Assembly (NCBI RefSeq): GCF_004363295.1 | Contig: NZ_SNYQ01000005.1 | Coordinates: 62,001 to 126,000, forward strand | DNA length: 64,000 bases | Direction: 5' to 3' | DNA from: Mesocricetibacter intestinalis | GTDB lineage: Bacteria > Pseudomonadota > Gammaproteobacteria > Enterobacterales > Pasteurellaceae | Shown: piece by piece, positions 55,593-64,000 of the stretch | Position numbering within the stretch: position 1 is the stretch's first letter | Layout: every line of letters begins with the position of its first letter | Translations under genes and position numbers: made by a program | The notes under the pieces: generated by a model | Databases searched by the model: none | Seen by the model: only the letters and a program-made list of their open reading frames with translations | Told to the model about the DNA's origin: nothing

Positions 55593-56660
55593 TTACCATA
55601 AGGACATTTGTTGCCGAGATGCGGTTTCCGGTAAATTAACATGCAGGCCGATAAGGCGTACGGAACGCCCTTGCGCGCGTTGCCAGACCTGTTGCAAGAG
55701 TTTGACAAAATTTTCCTGACAAAATTCAACCGCACTTTTATCCATAGTGGTGGTTTGAAAGTCATCGAATTTCAGTTTTACGCCGAGTTTACGTAAGCTT
55801 GATAAGGGCAGATCAGGCCGGCTATGGCGAATACGCCGCAGCAGATCGGGATAAAGTTTGTCTAACAGGGCGATGCCTTGTTGCAGTTCGCGGATATCCT
55901 GCGCTAATGTGGTTTCCACACCGATGGATTTCGCTTCGCGGCGGATGCAAATTTCTCTTTCATCGATCCCATGGCTGAATTGCCAGATTCTCAATCCCCA
56001 TTTACCGAATCGATTTAATAGGCGGTTGAGATCGGTTTTTTGCACGTCGGCACAGGTGCGTAACCCCATATCCAGAAGGCGTTGGCCGGTTACCTTACCG
56101 ACTCCGGGAATTTTATGCAGCGGCAGGGCGGCGACAAATTCAGCTACCTGTTCGGGAGCTATCACAAACATACCGTCGGGTTTATTTTGATCGGAGGCGA
56201 TTTTAGCTAAAAATTTCAACGGTGCAACGCCTGCCGAAGCGGTGAGCTGCAATTCGTCGAAAATAGTTCGCCTTATGGCCTGAGCTATCCAGGTGGCGGA
56301 GCCTTCGTGCAGGCGGCAATGGGTTACGTCCAGATAGGCTTCGTCCAGAGATATGGGTTCGATAATGTCCGTGTAACGGCGGAATATCTGATGAATCTGA
56401 CGGGAGACCTGTTTATACAGCGGCATATTGACCGGCAACAGAATTAAATTCGGGCAGCGTTTTAACGCCTGCACACTGGGCATAGCGCTATGCAGGCCGA
56501 ATTTGCGGGCGGGATAATTACAGGTGGTCAACACCCCTCTGTGTTGTGTGCTGCCGCCGACGGCAACGGGCTTATCCTTTAATGCGGGATTTTCCCGCAT
56601 TTCCACCGCGGCATAAAAGCAATCCATATCAATATGAATAATTTTACGTGTCTTCTGCAT
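55593..56660 (-). CDS. dinB: DNA polymerase IV
   Basis: 355 residues (E. coli 351). Y-family polymerase: RKIIHIDMDCFYAAVEMRENP with the first catalytic Asp, YSLDEAYLDVT-type ISLDEAYLDVT with the paired acidic residues, ASAGVAPLKFLAKIASDQNKPDG, and the helix-hairpin-helix LPLHKIPGVGKVTGQRLLDMG. It performs translesion and mutagenic synthesis. A LexA-like box lies upstream. The C-terminus, which binds the clamp, is present. Confidence 0.97.
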   Translation of the reverse strand: MQKTRKIIHIDMDCFYAAVEMRENPALKDKPVAVGGSTQHRGVLTTCNYPARKFGLHSAMPSVQALKRCPNLILLPVNMPLYKQVSRQIHQIFRRYTDIIEPISLDEAYLDVTHCRLHEGSATWIAQAIRRTIFDELQLTASAGVAPLKFLAKIASDQNKPDGMFVIAPEQVAEFVAALPLHKIPGVGKVTGQRLLDMGLRTCADVQKTDLNRLLNRFGKWGLRIWQFSHGIDEREICIRREAKSIGVETTLAQDIRELQQGIALLDKLYPDLLRRIRHSRPDLPLSSLRKLGVKLKFDDFQTTTMDKSAVEFCQENFVKLLQQVWQRAQGRSVRLIGLHVNLPETASRQQMSLW

Positions 56661-56704
56661 GTTAAAAAAAGTAGGATCAATATTGACCGCACTTTAGCAT
56701 AAAT

Positions 56705-56724
56705 ATATGTATAAATAAACAGTG
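56705..56724 (-). promoter_or_regulatory. LexA-like SOS box upstream of dinB
   Basis: ATGT-ataaataa-ACAG (56707-56722) matches the SOS consensus CTGT-N8-ACAG except for the first base. It lies about 46 bases before the dinB start, in the gap after ybjD. Confidence 0.6.
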
Positions 56725-56725
56725 A

Positions 56726-58285
56726 TTATATGTCCTGCGTCCGGGCTAGATTCAATACTTTAGAAAACAAACGCTTAAATAACAGGGGAATGGAATCTTT
56801 ACCGCGTTTTTCGATTTCATTCGAGAGCAAAATGGCTAAGTCCGGCTTTGAAGTGCGTTGAATGGCGCGCTGAATAATTTTGTTGACCGGATAGTTTCCG
56901 CCGGGTTTCCACTGGGCCAGACGGATAAATACATCGGAAAATCCTTGGCTATAAAAGAAATGCTCTATATCCGTTTTAGGCAGCAGGGTAAGCCTTTGAT
57001 GAGGGTGTTCGTTTGCACCTATCATGTCTTTGGCGATGGCGGCATATTTATGCCCGCTTTCATCGCCGTCGGTCAGCACATACCATTCGATTCCCATGGC
57101 TTGCGCATATTTGAGCAGAGGGCGCAGTCCGCATTGAGCAAATTCCACAATACGTATGCCTTCCGTGGCTAAATTAATTCCCAGCAGATTTGCCAGTTCG
57201 GATAAAATCCATACTTCCGTTTCACCTTCCACCAGTATCCACATACGGGAAAACAGTGCCAGACTGCGATTATGGTGAATATGAAAGCTCAGGCGGCGGA
57301 AATCTTCTTTGCTCAGTTCATGGCGGGACAATCGATAGGCTCTGGTGCGATCCGGATAACGTACCAGACGGCAGACAGTAGTGAGATCCGCGCGGGAAAT
57401 GAGTTCGACCGAGTTGGTGGTCAGAATGCGCTGAACCGGCAAATAATTCAGTAATTCCCAGACCATGGCCACCATACGCGGATGTAAGCGGTTTTCGAGA
57501 TCTTCCAGTAACAATATGGGGCGGACGTTATGGGCTTTATCCGAGGCGATATTTTCGTGCATAAACAAGCTGAACAGGCTGTGCTTCAGACGTTGTTGGA
57601 GCTGCTTGCTCTCGTCTTGCGCCAGTTTATAACAGAGGGATTGCAGCCGGTTCCAGAGCAGGGCGGGATCTTGGGAAAGTGCGGTGGGATCCAAGCGCTC
57701 GATAAAGTAATATTTCAGCAGTTCCGAAACCGCATAAAATTCTGCGCTTAATTCGTCCCTTTCATTTTTTTCTCTGGGTAAAGGGAGATTGCAAAGGGGC
57801 GGAACATTTAAGCGGGCATCCCTTAGGCGATATACGGGGTGTTGTTTCAGCAAAGCTTGAATCAAGGTTTCTGCCCGGGCGATATTCAGTTCGCCGCCCT
57901 GTTGATCTAAAAAAGAATAGCGGGTATGGATTTCTCCCTGTGGTTTTTTTTCACCGAAAACGCGCAGATACAGACGTCGGCTCCCTTCTTCGTAGGGGAA
58001 TAAGGCTTCGCTGAGTTGCCGGGTCAGGAGGCCGTGGTTTTTCTCTTCCTCCCTGCTTTCGAAAGTAAACAACAGCATAATCTCTTGCTTTTCCGCTGAC
58101 AGATGAAAATCTTTCGTGTTAAAGCGGTACAATTTTCCTTCAGGATTGAAAATGACCTGTAATGCCGACAGCAGGCTGGATTTTCCCCAGGAGTTTTCGC
58201 CAATCAGCACCATATTTGAACCTAGGCGCACGGATAATCGCTTAATTCCGCGAAATCCTGCAATATCCAATTGCCGCAAATACAT
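56726..58285 (-). CDS. ybjD: OLD-family ATP-dependent nuclease-like protein YbjD
   Basis: 519 residues. N-terminal ABC-type ATPase with LDIAGFRGIKRLSVRLGSNMVLIGENSWGKSSLLSALQ (Walker A GENSWGKSS) and PILLLEDLENRLHP (signature/Walker B region). A C-terminal TOPRIM domain follows: WILVEGETEVWIL and YVLTDGDESGHKYA. This is the OLD nuclease architecture of E. coli YbjD, next to lysO as in E. coli. A chromosomal, widely kept member of the family, not an obvious defence island gene; its role is unknown. Confidence 0.9.
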   Translation of the reverse strand: MYLRQLDIAGFRGIKRLSVRLGSNMVLIGENSWGKSSLLSALQVIFNPEGKLYRFNTKDFHLSAEKQEIMLLFTFESREEEKNHGLLTRQLSEALFPYEEGSRRLYLRVFGEKKPQGEIHTRYSFLDQQGGELNIARAETLIQALLKQHPVYRLRDARLNVPPLCNLPLPREKNERDELSAEFYAVSELLKYYFIERLDPTALSQDPALLWNRLQSLCYKLAQDESKQLQQRLKHSLFSLFMHENIASDKAHNVRPILLLEDLENRLHPRMVAMVWELLNYLPVQRILTTNSVELISRADLTTVCRLVRYPDRTRAYRLSRHELSKEDFRRLSFHIHHNRSLALFSRMWILVEGETEVWILSELANLLGINLATEGIRIVEFAQCGLRPLLKYAQAMGIEWYVLTDGDESGHKYAAIAKDMIGANEHPHQRLTLLPKTDIEHFFYSQGFSDVFIRLAQWKPGGNYPVNKIIQRAIQRTSKPDLAILLSNEIEKRGKDSIPLLFKRLFSKVLNLARTQDI

Positions 58286-58367
58286 GGCTCCTCCCTTTTC
58301 CGAACTATCTTAACTTATTGATCGTTGCTATACTGAACGGCAAATTTTTATCATAAAAGCGGATATT

Positions 58368-59273
58368 ATGGAAGGCTTGTTAATTGTTTTAATCCCGATG
58401 TTTGCGGGTTATCTGATTAAGATAAAAAGGCAGATTTTGCTACGACATATCAATCGGGTTTCAATGTTACTGTTGTATATTATTCTATTGCTGATGGGGA
58501 TTTCTCTGGGACAGCTAGATAATCTGGCGCAACAGTTGCCGATAATCGGAATTTCCGCCCTGACCTTCGCCTGCTTTACTCAGGGATTCAATCTTATCGG
58601 TTTGCTGAGTTACGATAAACTTTCGCCGCAGCCGCTGAAAAGGGCGGCGCAGCAAACGGGTTCTCGACTGAAGTTGTTATTCGATAGCTTTAAGCTGTGC
58701 GCCATGGTCGCATTAGGTTTTGTAGTCGGTTATTTTAGCAAGGGCATACTGTTTTTACCTTTCGGTACCAGTACTTATGTGCTGATTGCATTGATTTTTC
58801 TGGTGGGGATTCAGCTGCGTAATAACGGAATATCCTTGCGCGAGGTATTTTTCAATTCGCGCGGTATATATACCGGTTTGATTATGGTCGCCACCTCGTT
58901 GCTCGGCGGTATGGTCGCCGCACTGGTGTTAAATTTGCCCGTTGCGCAAGGGCTGGCGCTGGCTTCCGGGTTAGGCTGGTATTCATTATCCAGCGTAGTA
59001 CTCAATGACGCCTGGGGGCCGGTATTCGGCAGTATTGCCTTTGTTAATGATTTGTCGCGGGAAATTCTAAGCCTGTTTCTGATTCCTTTTCTGATGCCGA
59101 ATTATCGTTCCGCCGCCGTCGGCATTTCCGGCGCTACCGCACTGGATTGCACCCTGCCTGTGATTCAGCGTTCGGGAGGTATGGAAGTGGTTCCGCTGGC
59201 GATCAGTTTCGGTTTTGTTACCAATATTCTACCGCCCTTATTATTGGTGTTTTTTACTGCGCTTCCGTTGTAG
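58368..59273 (+). CDS. lysO: lysine exporter LysO (YbjE)
   Basis: 301 residues (E. coli 299), about eight membrane segments. GISLGQLDNLAQQLPIIG and GLGWYSLSSVVLNDAWGPVFGSIAFVNDLSREILSLFLIPFL are the conserved parts of the family. It exports lysine and its toxic analogues. In E. coli it is repressed by ArgP and lysine. Divergent from ybjD; the same pairing exists in E. coli. Confidence 0.93.
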   Translation: MEGLLIVLIPMFAGYLIKIKRQILLRHINRVSMLLLYIILLLMGISLGQLDNLAQQLPIIGISALTFACFTQGFNLIGLLSYDKLSPQPLKRAAQQTGSRLKLLFDSFKLCAMVALGFVVGYFSKGILFLPFGTSTYVLIALIFLVGIQLRNNGISLREVFFNSRGIYTGLIMVATSLLGGMVAALVLNLPVAQGLALASGLGWYSLSSVVLNDAWGPVFGSIAFVNDLSREILSLFLIPFLMPNYRSAAVGISGATALDCTLPVIQRSGGMEVVPLAISFGFVTNILPPLLLVFFTALPL

Positions 59274-59293
59274 GGGAAGCGCTAATTGATGCC

Positions 59294-60706
59294 TTATTCC
59301 TTTGGAGAAGGTAACAATAAGTCCAGCAATGTCGCCATAGCATCTCTTAATGCCTGCTCGCTTAAATCCCCGAAACCGAGGGAAAATAGTTTTCTGTCCT
59401 GATAATCGACTGGGTGAATTTTAATCCCTTGGGCTAATGCCCGGCGACAGAGCTCGGCGGCGGAAACTGGTTGGTGCAAAATTTCAATTAGCAGATAAAA
59501 GCCCGAATGTTCGCCGTAATAACGAATACTGTCCTTATAGGGTGCTAATAAGCGGCAGAGCAGTTCCATTTTTCGACGATAAATTTTTCTCATACGGTGA
59601 ATATGTTTTTCAAACTCTCCCTGCTGAATAAAATTCGCCAGGCGTTGTTGTTCAAAGCGGGAAACGGACGAGTGGAAAAATTCACAATATTGTTGGTAAG
59701 CTTTTAATAATGGCTTAGGCAGCACCATAAAGCTAATGCGTAAAGCCGGCATCAGCAATTTGGAAAAGGAGCCCAGATAGATCACCTTATGTTTAAAATC
59801 CAAGCTTTGCAGAGCCGGAATGGGGCGGCCTTTATAGCGAAATTCACTGTCATAATCATCTTCGATAATATAGCGATCCTGCGCCTGATTGGCCCAATCC
59901 AATAACTGTTGGCGCCGAGTAATGGATAAAACCTGCCCGAAAGGGTACAAATGAGAAGGGGTCAGATAGGCGATATTAATCTTATGGCGCTTTAGAAATT
60001 CAATATCAAACCAATCTTCTTCTTCGCTGACCGGTAATTTAACCACCTCTTTTTCATATAGGTTTAACAGTTTTTCCACTTTGGGGTAACCGAAGCTTTC
60101 CATGGCATAGATCATAGATTGCTGTGGGATATGGCGATTAAACAGCAGGATCAATTGTTGCAGACAGCCCTCCACGCCGGCGGCGATCACAATTTGTTGC
60201 GCATCGCAGTTTACCCCCCGCGATAAAGCCAAATAATGGGCTATTTGTTGGCGTAAGTTGGCATCCCCCTGTTTATCTCCCAAGCTGAGCAATTCCCGCC
60301 CTTGAGCATAAAAACAGCTGCGGGCGGCCTTGCGCCAGCTTTGCAGCGGAAAATGGCAGCTATCGATTCTATTCGGATCCAGATCGAATTTTAGCTTGGG
60401 TAAATCCTGAAAGTGCGGTACTTTCGGCGGAATTTTTGCCGAATTAAAATCCAGTTCCGCCTGAAAGCAGACAAAAAATCCCCGCCGCGTTTTAGATTCG
60501 ATATAGCCTTCCGCCTGTAGCTGCGTATAGGCGCTTTCCACCGTATTTTGGCTAATTTGTAAATATTCGCATAGGCGGCGTTTGGAAGGCAGGCGTTGAG
60601 CAAAATTCAGCCTCTGGCAGTGGATATCCGCTTTAATTTGCTCGTAGAGTTGCAAGTAGAGAGGCGTTCGGAGGGATTTATCCAGTGAATAGCTTAGTTT
60701 TTGCAT
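59294..60706 (-). CDS. pdxR: MocR-family activator of vitamin B6 synthesis, PdxR
   Basis: 470 residues. N-terminal GntR winged helix (PLYLQLYEQIKADIHCQRL, LPSKRRLCEYLQISQNTVESAYTQLQAEGYI) fused to a type I aminotransferase-like domain with the PLP lysine in YLGSFSKLLMPALRISFMVLP and EDDYDSEFRY. PdxR senses PLP and activates pdxST when PLP is low. The ATG at 60706 has GAGG seven bases upstream; another ATG at 60718 has none. Divergent from pdxST across a 101-base control region. Confidence 0.94.
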   Translation of the reverse strand: MQKLSYSLDKSLRTPLYLQLYEQIKADIHCQRLNFAQRLPSKRRLCEYLQISQNTVESAYTQLQAEGYIESKTRRGFFVCFQAELDFNSAKIPPKVPHFQDLPKLKFDLDPNRIDSCHFPLQSWRKAARSCFYAQGRELLSLGDKQGDANLRQQIAHYLALSRGVNCDAQQIVIAAGVEGCLQQLILLFNRHIPQQSMIYAMESFGYPKVEKLLNLYEKEVVKLPVSEEEDWFDIEFLKRHKINIAYLTPSHLYPFGQVLSITRRQQLLDWANQAQDRYIIEDDYDSEFRYKGRPIPALQSLDFKHKVIYLGSFSKLLMPALRISFMVLPKPLLKAYQQYCEFFHSSVSRFEQQRLANFIQQGEFEKHIHRMRKIYRRKMELLCRLLAPYKDSIRYYGEHSGFYLLIEILHQPVSAAELCRRALAQGIKIHPVDYQDRKLFSLGFGDLSEQALRDAMATLLDLLLPSPKE

Positions 60707-60807
60707 TTCTGACCTCATTAAATTTATTAATTCTGACCCTTTTAATCATACCTGAGCGAACACAAAATAGCGAAAGCGTTATTCATTAAACTTAGCAGGA
60801 GAGAAAA
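60707..60807. promoter_or_regulatory. pdxR/pdxST control region
   Basis: 101 AT-rich bases between the divergent pdxR and pdxS starts. PdxR sites are expected here; I cannot point to a clear direct repeat. AGGAG before pdxS is the ribosome site. Confidence 0.5.
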
Positions 60808-61695
60808 ATGACAATAATTACCGGATCGGAAGTGGTAAAACGGGGCATGGCGCAAATGCAGAAAGGCGGCGTGATTATGGATGTGGTAAATGCGGAGCAG
60901 GCGCGTATTGCGGAGGCCGCCGGTGCGGTAGCGGTAATGGCGTTGGAACGCGTTCCTTCCGATATCCGTGCTGCCGGCGGCGTGGCGCGTATGGCAAATC
61001 CGCAAATTGTGAAAGAAGTGATGAATGCGGTTTCTATTCCGGTAATGGCGAAAGCCCGAATCGGACATATTACGGAAGCGCGCATATTGGAATCGCTGGG
61101 GGTGGATTATATTGATGAAAGTGAAGTGCTTACCCCGGCGGATGAAGAATTTCATTTGTTGAAAAGCGAGTTTAAGGTTCCTTTTGTCTGCGGCTGTCGT
61201 GATTTGGGCGAAGCCTTACGCCGCATCGGCGAGGGGGCATCAATGCTACGTACCAAAGGTGAACCCGGCACCGGGAATATTGTGGAAGCAGTACGCCATA
61301 TGCGTAAAGTCAATAGCCAAATCCGCAAAGTAGCGGCCATGAGCGATGACGAACTAATGACCGAAGCAAAAAATCTTGCCGCCCCTTTTGAATTGTTGCA
61401 GCAAATCAAAACATTGGGGAAACTGCCGGTAGTGAATTTTGCCGCCGGAGGTGTGGCAACCCCTGCTGATGCCGCATTAATGATGGAACTCGGTGCGGAC
61501 GGTGTATTTGTCGGTTCCGGTATTTTTAAATCGGAAAACCCGGAAAAATTTGCCCGAGCTATTGTACAGGCCACCACCCATTATCGGGATTATGATTTAA
61601 TCGCCCGTTTATGTGAAGATTTGGGTGAACCCATGAAAGGACTGGAAATTTCCCGCCTGGCGCCGAATGAAAGAATGCAGGAGCGCGGTTGGTAA
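60808..61695 (+). CDS. pdxS: pyridoxal 5'-phosphate synthase subunit PdxS
   Basis: 295 residues, a (beta/alpha)8 barrel. [62 protein letters not shown] with the catalytic Lys, [34 protein letters not shown], and [31 protein letters not shown] are nearly invariant in the family. It forms PLP directly from ribose 5-phosphate, glyceraldehyde 3-phosphate and ammonia from PdxT. Confidence 0.98.
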   Translation: MTIITGSEVVKRGMAQMQKGGVIMDVVNAEQARIAEAAGAVAVMALERVPSDIRAAGGVARMANPQIVKEVMNAVSIPVMAKARIGHITEARILESLGVDYIDESEVLTPADEEFHLLKSEFKVPFVCGCRDLGEALRRIGEGASMLRTKGEPGTGNIVEAVRHMRKVNSQIRKVAAMSDDELMTEAKNLAAPFELLQQIKTLGKLPVVNFAAGGVATPADAALMMELGADGVFVGSGIFKSENPEKFARAIVQATTHYRDYDLIARLCEDLGEPMKGLEISRLAPNERMQERGW

Positions 61696-61696
61696 G

Positions 61697-62311
61697 ATGG
61701 ATTATTCAGGTTTAAATATCGGCGTTCTTGCTCTACAAGGGGCGAGCGCCGAACATTTGCAACAGCTGCAAAGCTTGGGGGCAAAGGGAGTTGCAGTCAA
61801 AAAAGTTACTCAGCTGGCAGAATTGGACGGGCTGATCCTGCCCGGCGGAGAAAGCACCGCCATAGGCAAATTAATGGTGCAATACGGCTTTATCGACGCC
61901 ATACGCCGATTCGCCGCACAGGGCAAACCGATTTTCGGTACCTGTGCGGGCATGATCTTATTGGCTAAGGAGATTGAAGGCGGCGAACCGGCGCATTTGG
62001 GACTGATGGATATCAGTGTGCGGCGTAATGCTTTCGGCAGACAGACGGATAGTTTTCAGGCGGATATCGAAGTGGAAGGATTAAGTGCGCCTTTCCCGAG
62101 CGTATTTATCCGGGCGCCTTATATTCTTGGAACTCGTCAACAGGTACAAACATTGGCGGTTTTTAGCGGATATCCGGTATTGGCGCGCCAACAAAATTTA
62201 CTGGCATGTGCTTTTCACCCTGAATTAACAGCGGATAACCGCATTACCGATTTGTTTTTACAAATGGTTTGTCAGGCCGGAAAGGCAAAAATGCAAGGAA
62301 AAGCAAGCTAA
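61697..62311 (+). CDS. pdxT: pyridoxal 5'-phosphate synthase glutaminase subunit PdxT
   Basis: 204 residues from MDYSGLNIGVLALQGASAEH. Class I glutaminase: LPGGESTAIGKLM, GTCAGMILLAKE with the nucleophile Cys, and the catalytic His/Glu in CAFHPELTAD. It supplies ammonia to PdxS. The ATG is one base after the pdxS stop; an upstream frame from 61667 would overlap pdxS and is not needed. Confidence 0.97.
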   Translation: MDYSGLNIGVLALQGASAEHLQQLQSLGAKGVAVKKVTQLAELDGLILPGGESTAIGKLMVQYGFIDAIRRFAAQGKPIFGTCAGMILLAKEIEGGEPAHLGLMDISVRRNAFGRQTDSFQADIEVEGLSAPFPSVFIRAPYILGTRQQVQTLAVFSGYPVLARQQNLLACAFHPELTADNRITDLFLQMVCQAGKAKMQGKAS

Positions 62312-62453
62312 CCGGAACTATGCCGAAATAACCTTGTTGCAATAAAAATTAAAGGTCATCAAAAATTCTTCTTGAGAAATTATTCCGTTAAAATATCATC
62401 AGGTATAAAAAGTTAATACCAATTAATAAGAGATTATTTTAATGGAGAATACT

Positions 62454-62819
62454 ATGAAAGGCTTATTTACTATTGTTTTTATCGGTGCTTTGACTTGTTC
62501 TGCGGCAAATGCAAAACCTGTTAATAGTTTTGCTCAGGCCGTGGATAAAGTGATCGCTTCTATTGAAAAGAATCAGCTTTCTCCTCTGAAAACGGAATGT
62601 TTAATTTTTATGGAAAGCGAAGTCAATGATATTTACTATTTTGTTGATGTGAGGGAAAAACATGATGAAAAGTGCGGGGGAGCACCCTATACCGCGCCAA
62701 GATTAATGAGCTATGAGGTGAATAAAAAAACAGGCGAACTATGTACGGACAGTATTGTCTGGGCGGAGCGCTCAGGGGCGGAAGATCCTTATGCCTTTGT
62801 ATGTAACCCGATTAATTAA
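62454..62819 (+). CDS. small secreted protein of unknown function
   Basis: 121 residues from MKGLFTIVFIGALTCSAANA, a signal peptide. The mature part of about 101 residues has four cysteines (ECLIFME, EKCGGAP, GELCTDS, FVCNPIN), which could form two disulfides. GGAG at 62444-62447 supports the ATG at 62454 over 62442. AT-rich compared with pdxST. I do not recognise a family. It stands alone; the gaps on both sides show nothing else. Confidence 0.75.
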   Translation: MKGLFTIVFIGALTCSAANAKPVNSFAQAVDKVIASIEKNQLSPLKTECLIFMESEVNDIYYFVDVREKHDEKCGGAPYTAPRLMSYEVNKKTGELCTDSIVWAERSGAEDPYAFVCNPIN

Positions 62820-62908
62820 ATTTTTTATGCACAAGTAGTCGGCAATTGTATCTATTTTAATCTTTGGATTGAACTACTGTACTATTTGAGTAGATATATC
62901 GTATATAC

Positions 62909-62951
62909 TGTGATCTAAATCACAGACAGTTTATGATTTTTTAAGTAGGAT
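62909..62951 (+). promoter_or_regulatory. CRP-dependent class II promoter of the TM2 gene
   Basis: TGTGATCTAAATCACA (62909-62924) is an exact TGTGA-N6-TCACA palindrome. A -10-like TAGGAT (62946-62951) is placed so that the CRP centre would lie about 41.5 bases before the transcript start, the class II geometry. Confidence 0.7.
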
Positions 62952-62998
62952 TAATTTAAATTATTCACTTAAATTGAAAAATGGGACTGGAGTTCATT

Positions 62999-63346
62999 AT
63001 GGATGTAAAACAATTTGCTGAATCATATGTATTGGCTAATTCAGGTAATTTTCCTAACGATAAGATTTTCTTGTTGAAAGAAAAATTATCATCACTTCCT
63101 GAAGATAGACAAAATTCTATTCAGGCTGTAGGTTTGAAGAACCCGATAGTAACATTAATGCTATCTTTGTTTTTAGGAACATTAAGTATCGATCGTTTTT
63201 ATTTAGGAGATATTGGCCTAGGAATTTTAAAGATAGTATCTGTTTTATGTTTTGGTGTAGGTCTGATTTGGGTATTTTTAGACATATATTTTTGCTATAA
63301 AAAAACAAAAGAAATTAATTTTAACAAAATTATGCTAGTGGTGTAG
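62999..63346 (+). CDS. TM2 domain protein
   Basis: 115 residues from MDVKQFAESYVLANSGNFP. A hydrophilic helical N-terminus of about 45 residues is followed by two membrane helices joined by a short turn. NPIVTLMLSLFLGTLSIDRFYLGDIGLGILKI carries the DRFY signature of TM2 domains (PF05154). The function of bacterial TM2 proteins is unknown. GGAG six bases before the ATG at 62999 supports this start over 62981. AT-rich, single gene, probably under CRP. Confidence 0.85.
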   Translation: MDVKQFAESYVLANSGNFPNDKIFLLKEKLSSLPEDRQNSIQAVGLKNPIVTLMLSLFLGTLSIDRFYLGDIGLGILKIVSVLCFGVGLIWVFLDIYFCYKKTKEINFNKIMLVV

Positions 63347-63706
63347 AGCAAGCAATATTTTTAAAGAAACCCTTATTTAAGGTTTTTTTTATGATGTGAT
63401 GTTTTGAAAATTGCATTGCTATCCATTTAGCTAAGAGGAAATTGAAGCTATTAATCAGAATTGTGGTTGCAACGAGGGTTAACGGATTTGATTTTAGATT
63501 AGATAAATAGGCTCAGTCCGCCTTTGATTTTGGAGAGAAAAAAGCCCCTTAACATTTGGTTACGGGGCTTTAATCCTTCTACGGTTTAATCTTTTTACGG
63601 ATCATATAGGGCTTATTTACCGTATATTTACGTCATATTATTTTATAACGAAATCCTATAACACATTGATTTTATTACCGTAGTTATATCGATGTTATAT
63701 AATTTT
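63347..63706. other. gene-free region before ssrA
   Basis: 360 AT-rich bases. A weak hairpin with eight T (63366-63390) ends the TM2 gene. AAAGCCCC (63541-63548) / GGGGCTTT (63564-63571), followed on the minus strand by a T run, is a terminator for the ssrA transcript. I see no gene. Confidence 0.7.
63535..63571 (-). terminator. terminator downstream of ssrA
   Basis: AAAGCCCC / GGGGCTTT with a 15-base loop and six T on the minus strand, 136 bases past the mature tmRNA 3' end. Confidence 0.75.
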
Positions 63707-64000
63707 TGGTGGAGCTGGCGGGAGTTGAACCCGCGTCCGAAATTACTCTACCTTCAGCACTACACGTTTAGTCTGGTCTTTAATTTCATTTACCCACTGC
63801 GGACAGACACGCGACAGATAAACTAGCTTGATTCAATTTAACGCTTCGATCCTCAAGCGGAGGCTTCCACGCGATCTCGTTTGGGTTTGACTCCTCTTGA
63901 TCCCCGTCTTACGAGCGGAAGCTGGGGAGAGAAGGCTAAGAGCAGGTTATTAAGCTGCTAAAGCGTATTGTTCGTCGTTTGCGACTATTTTTTTGCGGTT
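63707..64000 (-). ncRNA. ssrA: transfer-messenger RNA, 3' part
   Basis: The minus strand ends in the tRNA-like part: GGTTCAACTCCCGCCAGCTC then CACCA, with CCA at 63707. The tag frame on the minus strand (63982 down to 63950) reads GCA AAC GAC GAA CAA TAC GCT TTA GCA GCT TAA, that is ANDEQYALAA. This equals the Haemophilus tag and differs from the E. coli ANDENYALAA by one residue. The 5' end lies beyond the window. It rescues stalled ribosomes. Confidence 0.97.

Noticed and set aside
56726-58285. YbjD as a new anti-phage OLD nuclease system
   Set aside because: The gene and its lysO neighbour have the same arrangement as in E. coli and sit among housekeeping genes. There is no partner gene (such as a UvrD-like helicase) as in Gabija.

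Overview
The window is a stretch of chromosome from a gamma-proteobacterium of the family Pasteurellaceae. Three signs support this. First, the Haemophilus-type uptake signal AAGTGCGGT occurs at least 22 times on both strands by eye. Second, the tmRNA tag reads ANDEQYALAA. Third, the housekeeping proteins look Haemophilus/Pasteurella-like throughout. I infer a Basfia/Mannheimia/Aggregatibacter-like genus but cannot fix it from the sequence alone.

Layout: 1-3050 holds the end of dapD, a tandem-repeat lipoprotein, ycgL and a tyrosine permease. 3080-8520 is a hypochlorite/copper locus: rclR and rclC diverge from rclA, which is followed by a DUF411 copper protein and a multicopper oxidase. 8899-12711 is a TMAO/S-oxide respiration operon with an unusually short monohaem cytochrome. 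12753-17027 (minus) is an iron-type ABC importer with a cupredoxin and an ATP-grasp protein, preceded by Fur- and FNR-like sites. Next come tesB, 4.5S RNA, cydDC, trxB and cnoX. The phosphoglycerate uptake system pgtP/pgtCBA fills 23991-30016.

30330-40737 is a complete type I-C CRISPR-Cas system: cas3-cas5-cas8c(with internal cas11c)-cas7-cas4-[DUF1643 gene]-cas1-cas2 and a 22-repeat array. This is the most unusual part. The interference genes cas3 to cas4 carry six exact Neisseria DNA uptake sequence cores and no Pasteurellaceae uptake signal. The cas1-cas2 end carries the Pasteurellaceae signal and no Neisseria one. An AT-rich DUF1643 gene sits exactly at the junction and overlaps both neighbours. 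The simplest reading is a chimeric cas operon whose interference module came from Neisseriaceae. The array itself mixes two repeat families that keep the same hairpin.

40948-46147 is housekeeping (selD, ribH, nusB, thiL, pgpA, a LysE-family exporter, dapB). 46243-50268 is the aerobic ribonucleotide reductase nrdA-nrdB-yfaE with an NrdR box. 50662-59273 holds a DegP/DegQ protease, zapG, rplM-rpsI, epmC, htpX, dinB with an SOS-like box, ybjD and lysO. 59294-62311 is the PdxR-regulated PdxST vitamin B6 locus. The window ends with two small AT-rich orphan genes, one behind a well-formed CRP-dependent promoter, and the 3' part of ssrA (tmRNA) on the minus strand.
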